Source: Acidobacteriaceae bacterium
Lineage (GTDB): Bacteria; Acidobacteriota; Terriglobia; Terriglobales; Acidobacteriaceae
DNA: 12,518 nt
Assembly (NCBI GenBank): GCA_003162255.1
Contig: PMMJ01000440.1
Location: 13,129-25,646, forward strand
Direction of reading: 5' to 3'
Shown one piece after another: positions 1 to 5,734 of this stretch (position 1 is its first letter; each line of letters opens with the position of its first letter). The notes beneath the pieces were generated by a model that saw only the letters and a list, made by a program, of their open reading frames with translations, had not been told where the DNA came from and made no database searches. The translations under genes were made by a program, and so were the position numbers.

Positions 1-1
1 G

Positions 2-94
2 GCGCTCGAGCGCATTGATACTTTCGGCCCGCTGCCGCCGGATTATCCGGGAAGCAGAGTGTCGGTGGAGTTTTGGTTCGATTACAAGCGGTAG
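2..94 (+). CDS. TonB/TolA-like energy transducer, C-terminal end (partial)
   Basis: Only the last 30 codons are in the window, with the stop TAG at 92-94. The peptide runs ...IDTFGPLPPDYPGSRVSVEF and then WFDYKR. The FGPLPPDYPG....VEFWFDY pattern is the last strand region of the TonB C-terminal domain as found in acidobacterial TonB-family proteins. TonB/TolA proteins are anchored in the inner membrane by an N-terminal helix (here upstream of the window) and carry proton-motive energy from ExbBD/TolQR to outer-membrane partners. Position directly before tolB, 108 bases away on the same strand, suggests it serves as the TolA equivalent of this Tol-Pal cluster. That role is inferred from context. 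TonB for nutrient uptake is the alternative. Confidence 0.7.
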   Translation, partial: ALERIDTFGPLPPDYPGSRVSVEFWFDYKR

Positions 95-105
95 AAAGGC
101 AATCG

Positions 106-188
106 TTGGTCGCTGGTCATTGGTCGTTCGCGAGGTCAGTCGCTCGCCGGGTTTTGCCAACGACTGACGACCATCGACTAGCGACCAG
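106..188. repeat. Imperfect inverted repeat upstream of tolB
   Basis: Left arm 106-127 (ttggtcgctggtcattggtc...) and right arm 167-188 (acgaccatcgactagcgacc...) are complementary at 18 of 22 positions across a 39-base loop. The same GGTCG/CGACC words recur inside the loop. It fills almost the whole spacer between the TonB-like gene and tolB. It looks like a dispersed intergenic repeat or an attenuating hairpin; no U-run follows, so a simple intrinsic terminator is unlikely. Confidence 0.55.
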
Positions 189-190
189 AC

Positions 191-205
191 AGGGAGCATA
201 CATTG
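191..205 (+). promoter_or_regulatory. Ribosome binding site that sets the TTG start of tolB
   Basis: AGGGAG at 191-196 lies 6 bases before TTG at 203-205. This supports TTG as the true start. The next in-frame start-like codon, GTG at 239, would remove the positively charged n-region of the signal peptide. Confidence 0.65.
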
Positions 206-1549
206 TGTAACTCGGTTCGCCCCATCCGTCATCGTGCTGTGATCGCCGTTGCCTTGCTTCTTCTGTTGGCGACCACCAGCTTTGCGCAGGACTGGATTCG
301 CACCGGCACCGGGCTCGGCGTCGAGCGCGTGCGCCTGGCCGCGTCCGACTTCAAGCCCTCGACCACTGACCCCACGAACGCCGACCTGCTAAAAGCCTTC
401 AACGACACGCTTTGGAACGATCTCGACAACGCCGGAATCTTCGATCTCGTCTCCAAGAGTTTTTATCCGCTGCAGGAACCAGGCCAGCCGTCCGAGGTCA
501 ACTTCACGGCGTGGAGTTCCCCGCCGCCCAACACCTCCATGCTCGCCTTCGGCAACCTGGGCGCAGCCGCCGGCAAGGTCACGGTGCAGGGCTGGCTTTA
601 CGACGTCAAGAATGAGAAATCGCCGCAAGTCCTCGGCAAGCAGTATGTCGACAATGCAACGCCCGACGCGGCCCGTGTGATCGCGCACAAATTCGCCGAC
701 GAAATCATCTTCCGCCTGGGCGGAGGCATCGCCGGCATCGCCGAAAGCAAGATCTACTTCGTCAGCGAGCGCACCGGCCACAAAGAAATCTGGATGATGG
801 ACTACGACGGCGCCAACCAGCAGCAGATCACACACCAGGGCAGCATTTCCCTGTCGCCACGCGTTTCGCCCGATGGCTCGCGCCTGGCTTTCAGTTCGAT
901 CTCCAAGGGCGGGTGGGAGATCATGATGTACTCATTCGACCTCAACCGCGTGGTCAGCTTCCCGCGTTTTGGCGGCATGAATCTCTCGCCTTCCTGGTCG
1001 CCCGATGGCAAGATTGCTTTCTCGTCTTCGCGCAACGGCTACCCCAACATTTTCGTCGTGGACGCATCCGGAGGAAAATCGCTCCGCCTGACCAACGATC
1101 AGGGGCCGGACGTTTCGCCGACATGGAATCGCAAGACCGGCTCGCAGATCGCTTTCGTCAGCGGACGCACTGGTCTGCCGCAGATCTATACCATGGAAGC
1201 GGACGGCACGAACGTGCAGCGGGTCACCGATCAGGGCTATGCGGTTTCGCCCAACTGGTCGCCGAACGGACAATTTCTGACTTTTTCCTGGATGCGCAAG
1301 TACGGCCCGGGAGAGCCGGGTTCCAACGATTTATATCTGATGGATATCGCCAGCAAACAGTGGGTGCAACTCACACACGATGCCGGGCGCAACGATTTTC
1401 CCTGCTGGTCGCCGGACGGGCGCCACATCGTGTTTCAATCGCACCGCTCGGGCAGCGACCAGATATGGACCATGCTGGCGGACGGCACCAATGTGAAGCA
1501 GTTGACTTTGAAGGGCAACAACACGCAACCCAATTGGAGTTGGAAGTAG
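203..1549 (+). CDS. tolB: Tol-Pal system beta-propeller protein TolB
   Basis: TolB is the periplasmic partner of Pal in the Tol-Pal complex, which pulls the outer membrane inward at division and supports envelope integrity. The 448-residue product has a signal peptide (basic residues 6-11, hydrophobic 12-25, likely cleavage after SFA28), an N-terminal alpha/beta domain at about 30-170, and then a six-bladed propeller. Blade repeats show the family motif with variants LSPRVSPDG, LSPSWSPDG, VSPNWSPNG and FPCWSPDG, each followed by a hydrophobic strand such as IAFSS or IVFQS, plus IYTMEADGTN-type strands. Length is close to the usual 430-450. The start is TTG with a good Shine-Dalgarno sequence. 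It follows the TonB-like gene and precedes pal and cpoB, the expected order. Identity is secure. Confidence 0.95.
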   Translation: MCNSVRPIRHRAVIAVALLLLLATTSFAQDWIRTGTGLGVERVRLAASDFKPSTTDPTNADLLKAFNDTLWNDLDNAGIFDLVSKSFYPLQEPGQPSEVNFTAWSSPPPNTSMLAFGNLGAAAGKVTVQGWLYDVKNEKSPQVLGKQYVDNATPDAARVIAHKFADEIIFRLGGGIAGIAESKIYFVSERTGHKEIWMMDYDGANQQQITHQGSISLSPRVSPDGSRLAFSSISKGGWEIMMYSFDLNRVVSFPRFGGMNLSPSWSPDGKIAFSSSRNGYPNIFVVDASGGKSLRLTNDQGPDVSPTWNRKTGSQIAFVSGRTGLPQIYTMEADGTNVQRVTDQGYAVSPNWSPNGQFLTFSWMRKYGPGEPGSNDLYLMDIASKQWVQLTHDAGRNDFPCWSPDGRHIVFQSHRSGSDQIWTMLADGTNVKQLTLKGNNTQPNWSWK

Positions 1550-1588
1550 ATTGGTCGCAGCGTGTGGCGCAAGCGAGTTTCGTATCAG

Positions 1589-1643
1589 GGCACGCCTACA
1601 GGCGTGCCGTAGGAGCTACATCATGAAAGCGCCTTCAGGCGCT
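1589..1643. repeat. Pair of short stem-loops between tolB and pal
   Basis: Two perfect hairpins lie close together. The first is ggcacgcc (1589-1596), loop taca, ggcgtgcc (1601-1608). The second is agcgcc (1628-1633), loop ttca, ggcgct (1638-1643). Four-base loops, GC-rich stems and no following U-run suggest REP-like intergenic elements rather than classical terminators. They may modulate how much pal is expressed relative to tolB. Confidence 0.6.
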
Positions 1644-1773
1644 GAGGCCGCAGATTGGAGTTTCGCCACGGGCTGTTAAGAAAATGAAAAAAAGCACGGT
1701 TTTGCGGCTGGCCCAGAGTGCGCCCTGCCGTGAATCTGCACATTGCACGCCACAACGCGGGCGCACGGAAAAC

Positions 1774-1787
1774 TGGAGGAATCAGTG
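1774..1787 (+). promoter_or_regulatory. Ribosome binding site that sets the GTG start of pal
   Basis: TGGAGGA at 1774-1780 precedes GTG at 1785-1787; five bases separate GGAGG from the start. In-frame alternatives are TTG at 1743, which has no comparable site and adds 14 residues, and ATG at 1797, which is 17 bases from the site. GTG 1785 is the best-supported start. Confidence 0.65.
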
Positions 1788-2540
1788 AAGCAAGCAATGA
1801 AAATGACAATTACGATGAGGAAATGGTCGACCCTGGTATTCGCACTCGGCCTGGTTATGTTCTTGGGCGCATGCCACAAGAAAGTCGCTCCCCCGCCGCC
1901 GCCCCCGCCGCCGCCAGCAGCCGCTCCCACGGCCTCGCTGTCCGCGAACCCGAACACCGTTAACCAGGGCCAATCGACAACCCTGACCTGGCAGACCACG
2001 AACGCCACCGACATCAGCATCGACGGCATCGGCCCGGTGGATTCGAGCGGCTCGCGTCAGGTAACTCCGACCGACTCCACCACCTACCATCTCATCGCCA
2101 AAGGCGCCGGCGGAACTCAGGATGCCACCGCGCGCGTGACCGTCAACGTGCCGCCACCGCCGCCACCACCGCCACCACCTTCGATCACGGAAGAGGAACT
2201 CTTTGCCCAAAACGTGAAGGACATTTACTTCGATTACGACAAATACGATGTGCGCGCGGCCGACCAAGGCTCCTTGCAGGGCGATGCGCAGTTCCTGCAG
2301 CAGCATCCCAACATCCACATCACGATCGAGGGACACGCCGACGAGCGCGGCTCGACCGAATATAACCTCGCCCTCGGCACCAATCGCGCCGACGCGGTGA
2401 AGAATGCGCTCATTCAAGCTGGAGTCGGTGGCGATCGCGTCAAGACCATCAGCTACGGCAAAGAGAAACCGTTCTGCACCGAGTCCAACGAAAGCTGTTG
2501 GCAGCAAAACCGCCGCGGCCACTTCGTATACGAGAAATAA
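1785..2540 (+). CDS. pal: Peptidoglycan-associated lipoprotein Pal with an Ig-like insert
   Basis: Pal is an outer-membrane lipoprotein that binds peptidoglycan and TolB. From GTG 1785 the product has 251 residues: a lipoprotein signal with lipobox LGAC and lipidated Cys30, a nine-proline run at 36-44, an immunoglobulin-like beta domain at about 50-122 (SLSANPNTVNQGQSTTLTW and STTYHLIAKG are typical of bacterial Ig-like folds), a ten-proline run at 123-132, and the OmpA-like domain at about 140-250. The last shows DIYFDYDKYDV, then GHADERGSTEYNLALGTNRA, the family core for peptidoglycan binding. Canonical Pal is about 170 residues without the Ig domain, so this protein is extended. The proline linkers are encoded by CCN-rich tracts that slippage could vary in length. 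It sits between tolB and cpoB, which confirms the role. Confidence 0.93.
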   Translation: MKQAMKMTITMRKWSTLVFALGLVMFLGACHKKVAPPPPPPPPPAAAPTASLSANPNTVNQGQSTTLTWQTTNATDISIDGIGPVDSSGSRQVTPTDSTTYHLIAKGAGGTQDATARVTVNVPPPPPPPPPPSITEEELFAQNVKDIYFDYDKYDVRAADQGSLQGDAQFLQQHPNIHITIEGHADERGSTEYNLALGTNRADAVKNALIQAGVGGDRVKTISYGKEKPFCTESNESCWQQNRRGHFVYEK

Positions 2541-2551
2541 GTAGAGGGGAT

Positions 2552-2602
2552 GGAGAGACGGGCGTCTTGCCCGTCCAGCCGGGCGGAAACGCCCGGCTCT
2601 CC
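2552..2602. repeat. Cloverleaf-like double hairpin between pal and cpoB
   Basis: An outer stem ggagag (2552-2557) pairs with ctctcc (2597-2602) and encloses two perfect hairpins. These are gacgggc (2557-2563)/gcccgtc (2569-2575) with loop gtctt, and agccgggcg (2577-2585)/cgcccggct (2590-2598) with loop gaaa, a GNRA-type tetraloop. A related element in the opposite orientation lies at 5571-5632, and a decayed one at 6755-6794. No U-run follows. Confidence 0.7.
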
Positions 2603-2619
2603 ACCGCTCAGCGAAACAT

Positions 2620-2645
2620 TGACATCCAAAACAGTGACATCCAAA
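2620..2645 (+). repeat. 11-bp direct repeat before cpoB
   Basis: TGACATCCAAA occurs at 2620-2630 and 2635-2645, a 15-base period, ending just before the AGGG ribosome-binding site (2647-2650) of cpoB. It could be a protein or RNA-binding site or a small tandem duplication. Confidence 0.5.
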
Positions 2646-2655
2646 TAGGGTAACT

Positions 2656-3489
2656 ATGAAATCCAATCGTGTTCCATTCGTTCTCGCGCTGTTCGTCGTT
2701 ATCTCCATCGCTTCCGCCTACGGCGCCAACAAAGACCTCGTCGAACTGCAAACCCAGGTCGCCCAGGTGCAGCAGCAGATAACCCAGATGAAGCAATCGT
2801 TTGACGAGCGCATGGGAGTCATGAAGAACTTGCTCGAGCAAAACACCGATGCGGCCAACAAAGTGACCGCCGCGATCAACGACCTGCAGACTTCCATCAA
2901 CAAACAGCAGCAGGACCGCTCCGCTCAGGTCGATCAGATTTCCGGCCAGATTCAGGCGCTGAACGACACCATGGACGAGCTCAAGGTCCGCCTCGCCAAG
3001 CTGAGCAAGCAATTCGAGGACATGCAATCGGCGCAGCAGTCCCTCGCCGCGCAGCAGGCGCAAGCGCAGCAGCAGGCGCAGGCGATGGCGCAAGCACCGC
3101 CGCCCGACGTGCTCTACAACAACGCCCTGCGCGACTACAACGGCGCCAAGAACGACCTGGCGACGCAGGAGTTCAGCGACTATATCAAGTTCTATCCCAA
3201 CACCGACCTGGCCGGGAACGCGTATTTCTATCTGGCCGAAATCGAGTTCAAGGCCGCCGATTATCCGAAGGCCGTCGCGAACTATGATTTAGTCCTGCAG
3301 AATTTCCCCAGCGGAAACAAAGCTGCCGCCGCGCAGCTCAAGAAGGGATTCGCGCTCCTCGAACTCGGAAAGGAAGACGAGGGCACGCAGGAATTGAAGC
3401 ACGTGATCCAGCGCTATCCGCGCACCAACGAAGCTACGCAAGCCCGTGAGCGATTGCGCAAGGCGGGAGCGGCCCCGAAGAAGAACTAG
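2656..3489 (+). CDS. cpoB: Tol-Pal cell-division coordinator CpoB (YbgF)
   Basis: CpoB/YbgF is a periplasmic protein that links the Tol-Pal machine to peptidoglycan synthesis during constriction. The 277-residue product has a signal peptide (hydrophobic 6-20, cleavage near ASAYGA24), a long Gln-rich coiled coil at about 26-145 (LVELQTQVAQVQQQITQMKQ and later heptads, ending in a QAQAQQQAQAMAQA stretch), and a C-terminal TPR tail at about 150-277. The tail contains the tell-tale YNNALRDYNGAKNDLATQEF, AYFYLAEIEF, and YPKAVANYDLVLQNFP helices, matching the three-repeat YbgF tail. The coiled coil is longer than in E. coli. ATG 2656 has AGGG five bases upstream. It is last in the tol-pal cluster and converges with the next gene, 25 bases away. 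Confidence 0.92.
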   Translation: MKSNRVPFVLALFVVISIASAYGANKDLVELQTQVAQVQQQITQMKQSFDERMGVMKNLLEQNTDAANKVTAAINDLQTSINKQQQDRSAQVDQISGQIQALNDTMDELKVRLAKLSKQFEDMQSAQQSLAAQQAQAQQQAQAMAQAPPPDVLYNNALRDYNGAKNDLATQEFSDYIKFYPNTDLAGNAYFYLAEIEFKAADYPKAVANYDLVLQNFPSGNKAAAAQLKKGFALLELGKEDEGTQELKHVIQRYPRTNEATQARERLRKAGAAPKKN

Positions 3490-3514
3490 CCGTGACATGT
3501 GCAGTGGACACTCG

Positions 3515-4078
3515 TCACGGCCGGTGCGCAGTATTGGGCACGACCACTCCGCCTTCAATTTTCGGAATGCCAAAGTGCCCGCCGAGATGCGCGAGGTCGA
3601 GCGGACTGATGGACCCCGAAACCACGATAAAGTCGACCTCATTCGGTCTGGCCTGAAGAATCGCGACGTTGCTGATCGCATTATTCTCCAATCGTATCCA
3701 GAGATTGGTCACACCCGGGCCCCCATCCTTGTCTTGTTTGTTCATCAGTTGTTTCCAGCCCGCCGCCTGGTATTCATCTTTCACCGAATTGAGAGCCTCC
3801 GGGTCATATGTCCAGGTTCGCGGAAAGCGGTAGCTGTGGACCGAGATCCCATTCACCCCCGCGATCACGCGCTGAAGATCGGCGTTGTCCGGATCCATCT
3901 TCGACGCAAATACCAGCATGGAGTGATCCAGAGTGAACTCGGTTTTCGAGGATGCACTCTTCCGCAGGGCTTCGATACCCTGCGGAATCGACTCGTGCTG
4001 CGCCTGCGCCACGGTGAATGTGGCGGCGGAAATGACGGTCGAGACTACAACAATAATGCGCGACAACCTCATCCTCAT
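3515..4078 (-). CDS. Secreted DUF4252-like protein
   Basis: The product from ATG 4078 is 187 residues, with a basic n-region (MRMRLSR), a hydrophobic signal segment 8-24 and likely cleavage around AQA26. The mature part, with LVFASKMDPDNADLQRVIAGV, then GISVHSYRF, an aromatic WKQLM segment, and LWIRLENNAISNVAILQARP followed by VDFIVVSGSI, has the alternating strand pattern I associate with the DUF4252 family of small envelope proteins. That assignment is by eye. No lipobox is seen, unlike Bacteroidetes members. An upstream in-frame TTG at 4105 would add nine residues, but ATG 4078 has GAGG eight bases upstream and gives the better signal peptide. Function is unknown. It is transcribed convergently with cpoB and has its own upstream spacer, so it is probably a single-gene unit. 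Confidence 0.75.
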   Translation of the reverse strand: MRMRLSRIIVVVSTVISAATFTVAQAQHESIPQGIEALRKSASSKTEFTLDHSMLVFASKMDPDNADLQRVIAGVNGISVHSYRFPRTWTYDPEALNSVKDEYQAAGWKQLMNKQDKDGGPGVTNLWIRLENNAISNVAILQARPNEVDFIVVSGSISPLDLAHLGGHFGIPKIEGGVVVPNTAHRP

Positions 4079-4090
4079 AAAGAGCGCCTC
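4076..4090 (-). promoter_or_regulatory. Ribosome binding site deciding the start of the DUF4252-like gene
   Basis: On the minus strand GAGG (4090-4087) lies eight bases before ATG (4078-4076). The longer TTG start at 4105 only has AGGA about 12 bases upstream. Confidence 0.5.
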
Positions 4091-4205
4091 AATATTTGGA
4101 AGCAATGGTTAGACGAGTTCCTGCCCAACCCGTGAGCGGGAACCCCTCAGGCAAATAAGAACCCGGCCCCTGAAAATTAGTTGTATGATCCGGTGTGCTG
4201 GGTTC

Positions 4206-4236
4206 CCCACTCATCGCGTTTTTTGCGATGAGTGGG
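4206..4236. repeat. Long perfect hairpin in the 4079-4306 spacer
   Basis: cccactcatcgc (4206-4217) pairs perfectly over 12 bp with gcgatgagtggg (4225-4236) around a gtttttt loop. It lies downstream of the minus-strand HAD gene (stop at 4307) and upstream of the DUF4252-like gene. It could end HAD transcription or be a dispersed repeat; no U-run follows the stem on the minus strand. Confidence 0.6.
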
Positions 4237-4252
4237 ATCTCCGCAAAAAGCT

Positions 4253-4300
4253 GACCGCAGATCACCTCCTCGCCCTCGGCGTCTCTGCGGTGATTTGGTC
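4253..4300. repeat. Intergenic repeat of the 'CTCTGCGGTGA' type
   Basis: accgcaga (4254-4261) pairs with tctgcggt (4284-4291). The segment resembles a widespread intergenic repeat whose minus-strand reading gives the spurious peptide NHRRDAEGEE. That peptide is familiar from mis-annotated repeat sequences in GC-rich soil bacteria. It sits immediately downstream of the HAD gene. Confidence 0.5.
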
Positions 4301-4306
4301 TGAGGT

Positions 4307-5143
4307 TTACTTTACTTCCGCCACCGTCGCCTTCTCTGCCGACATGCTGGGCCGCAGCGTAACCCAATCGGTCTGCACCCGATCCCATCCCTGAATCAGG
4401 AAGCCGTACGATTCGAACAGTTGGCGAATCTGCGGCCGTTGCCAACCGGCAATATCTTCCAGGATCGGCACCAGCGTCGCCAGGGCGTTGTCGCCGAGCA
4501 CCGTCCGCTTTGCGATCTGCGCCACCAGCTTCGATTCCGACACGGCAATGGTGAAGCCGTCGCGGCGGTTCACATGCAGCATGACGTGAATATCGGAACT
4601 GCCATCGCCAACATAGACGATATGGTCGGCCGGAATCCCGAGCTCCGCTTCGAGCTGCTCCAGGCGCGTGACTTTTCCATAACCGGCCGTGGCGCGCACC
4701 AGGCTTTCAATCTCGCCCGAGGCTTTGTACTTGAACTCGGTGCCGAAGATATGATCCTCCGGCACGATTCCCTCCAGCGCCGACTGGATCACCTCCACCG
4801 GCGACGCCGAGACCACGTAAAAATCAAAGTGGAATCCCTCGATCCGCCGGTCGAGAATCTCGTAAATCTGCTTGATGTTTTCCTTGAGGCGAATGCGCTT
4901 GCCCGCCTCGATCAGATCGTCGCGCCGGACGCGTGTGCGGAACTCGGGATCGTGCAAAAGCAGATAGGAGAGTTCGGCGCCCTGCTGAACCAGGTTCAGC
5001 TTCGCCATGCCCTTGGCTTTGCGCTCGAATTCCTCAACAGAAATGCCCAGCAACTCGCTCAGAACGTAACCCGTATCGTTGAAGGTCAACGTCTGATCGA
5101 AATCGCTGGCAAACAGATACTGCTTCCTATGTTTAACGGCCAT
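4307..5143 (-). CDS. HAD-superfamily phosphatase, phosphoserine-phosphatase-like
   Basis: This is a 278-residue cytoplasmic protein with all four HAD motifs. Motif I is DFDQT (nucleophile Asp14, acid/base Asp16), motif II is VVSAS (Ser112), motif III is Lys157 (GYGKVTRLE), and motif IV is GDGSSD (179-184), which binds Mg2+. The helical insert between motifs I and II (about 25-100) fits subfamily IB (C1 cap), the group of phosphoserine phosphatase and MtnX-like enzymes. The phosphorylated substrate cannot be named from sequence. At 278 residues it is longer than typical SerB-core proteins because of a C-terminal stretch of about 60 residues (AGWQRPQIRQLFESYGFLIQ and on). The start ATG 5143 has no Shine-Dalgarno sequence but a TACAAT box five bases upstream, suggesting a leaderless message. 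Neighbouring genes give no clue to the pathway. Confidence 0.85.
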   Translation of the reverse strand: MAVKHRKQYLFASDFDQTLTFNDTGYVLSELLGISVEEFERKAKGMAKLNLVQQGAELSYLLLHDPEFRTRVRRDDLIEAGKRIRLKENIKQIYEILDRRIEGFHFDFYVVSASPVEVIQSALEGIVPEDHIFGTEFKYKASGEIESLVRATAGYGKVTRLEQLEAELGIPADHIVYVGDGSSDIHVMLHVNRRDGFTIAVSESKLVAQIAKRTVLGDNALATLVPILEDIAGWQRPQIRQLFESYGFLIQGWDRVQTDWVTLRPSMSAEKATVAEVK

Positions 5144-5148
5144 GTTCT

Positions 5149-5154
5149 ATTGTA
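5149..5154 (-). promoter_or_regulatory. -10 box placing transcription start at the HAD ATG
   Basis: TACAAT on the minus strand (5154-5149) is a good -10 hexamer ending five bases before ATG 5143-5141. Initiation at the usual distance would begin at or next to the A of ATG. The upstream -35 match is poor (TCGATT near 5176-5171). Confidence 0.4.
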
Positions 5155-5223
5155 GATTCAAGATCAGGTTAATCGACTATTAAATTTACATATTGTGACG
5201 ATTACAACAATTTGCTCGTTCAG

Positions 5224-5237
5224 ACGGACGTGTCCGT
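5224..5237. promoter_or_regulatory. Palindrome in the divergent promoter region, possible operator
   Basis: ACGGAC-gt-GTCCGT (5224-5237) is a perfect 6-bp inverted repeat in the 207-base AT-richer spacer between the divergent HAD gene and the small gene at 5351. Its size suits a dimeric regulator, but no regulator is encoded nearby. Confidence 0.3.
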
Positions 5238-5261
5238 ACAGAGCCGACAAGCAGCACAAGT

Positions 5262-5290
5262 AAAGCTCGACGTTGCTCGCCGTGAGCTTT
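5262..5290. repeat. Stem-loop upstream of the small acidic gene
   Basis: aaagctc (5262-5268) pairs with gagcttt (5284-5290). A further acg/cgt pairing inside follows a one-base bulge. It may lie in the leader of the gene starting at 5351. There is no U-run after it. Confidence 0.35.
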
Positions 5291-5350
5291 CGGCGTAACC
5301 TAGCCCCTGTAATCATTCTTATTGCGCACGCATTCAGAAAGGCCGACCAC

Positions 5351-5569
5351 ATGCCGAAAAGTGTCAGCGACCATCTTCACAACGATGCCGACCGCGGCAA
5401 GGGTTCTCTCGAACCCGACGAACGCAACCAGACCGGCAACAACTCGATGCGGGACCAACTCGGGCACCGCAACCCCGACCCCATGCAAGACGGCGCCGAT
5501 AGCGATTTCCCCGAGCCCGGCCACAGCCCCGAACACTCCTTTGAGGGGGAGTTGAAGAAAACCAGTTAG
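5351..5569 (+). CDS. Small acidic hydrophilic protein, hypothetical
   Basis: I do not recognise this gene. The 72-residue product starts MPKSVSDHLHNDADRGKGSL, continues EPDERNQTGNNSMRDQLGHR, and ends HSFEGELKKTS. It is rich in Asp, Glu, Asn, Pro, His and Gly, has almost no hydrophobic core, no Cys, no signal peptide and no membrane segment, so it is probably disordered and cytoplasmic. Support for it being real: third codon positions are strongly G/C like its neighbours, GAAAGG lies about eight bases before ATG 5351, and a repeat element begins right after the stop, as after other genes here. A start at 5273 would add 26 residues (with a hydrophobic APVIILIAHA patch) drawn from the AT-richer promoter region and is less likely. 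A disordered stress-type protein is one guess. Confidence 0.55.
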   Translation: MPKSVSDHLHNDADRGKGSLEPDERNQTGNNSMRDQLGHRNPDPMQDGADSDFPEPGHSPEHSFEGELKKTS

Positions 5570-5570
5570 T

Positions 5571-5632
5571 GGAGGGCCGGGCGTCCCCGCCCGGCCGCCG
5601 AACTTCCAGACGGGCGCGGTGCCCGTTCTTCC
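5571..5632. repeat. Cloverleaf-like double hairpin, inverted copy
   Basis: ggccgggcg (5575-5583)/cgcccggcc (5588-5596) with loop tccc is followed by acgggc (5610-5615)/gcccgt (5621-5626) with loop gcggt. GGAG (5571-5574) can pair with TTCC (5629-5632), one pair being G-U, to close both. Read on the minus strand the order of hairpins matches 2552-2602, with about ten extra bases between the arms. It begins two bases after the stop of the small acidic gene. Confidence 0.65.
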
Positions 5633-5719
5633 CGTGAAGCTTGAGTCTTTACCGTCGCCTCGCACATCTGATTGATTTGCACTCCTATTACCATCCCACT
5701 TCCATCAACCTAAACTCAT

Positions 5720-5734
5720 GAGGAACAAGCTATG
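5720..5734 (+). promoter_or_regulatory. Ribosome binding site of the alcohol dehydrogenase gene
   Basis: GAGGA at 5720-5724 lies seven bases before ATG 5732, favouring this start over the in-frame ATG at 5741. Confidence 0.5.

Noticed and set aside
1890..2179. CCN-rich tracts considered as microsatellites or CRISPR-like repeats
   Set aside because: They encode in-frame proline linkers in pal; no spacer-repeat periodicity exists anywhere in the window.
1782..2708. Long minus-strand open frame opposite pal
   Set aside because: It mirrors pal codons, reads the proline tracts as Trp/Arg/Gly runs, and pal has clear family motifs.
3446..4135. Plus-strand open frame opposite the DUF4252-like gene
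   Set aside because: It starts inside cpoB in another frame; the minus strand has a good signal peptide and ribosome-binding site.
4089..4445. Minus-strand open frame reading NHRRDAEGEE
   Set aside because: The peptide comes from an intergenic repeat and overlaps the C-terminus of the HAD gene in another frame.
4421..5155. Plus-strand open frame of about 244 codons opposite the HAD gene
   Set aside because: A shadow of high-GC codon use; the minus strand carries all four HAD motifs.
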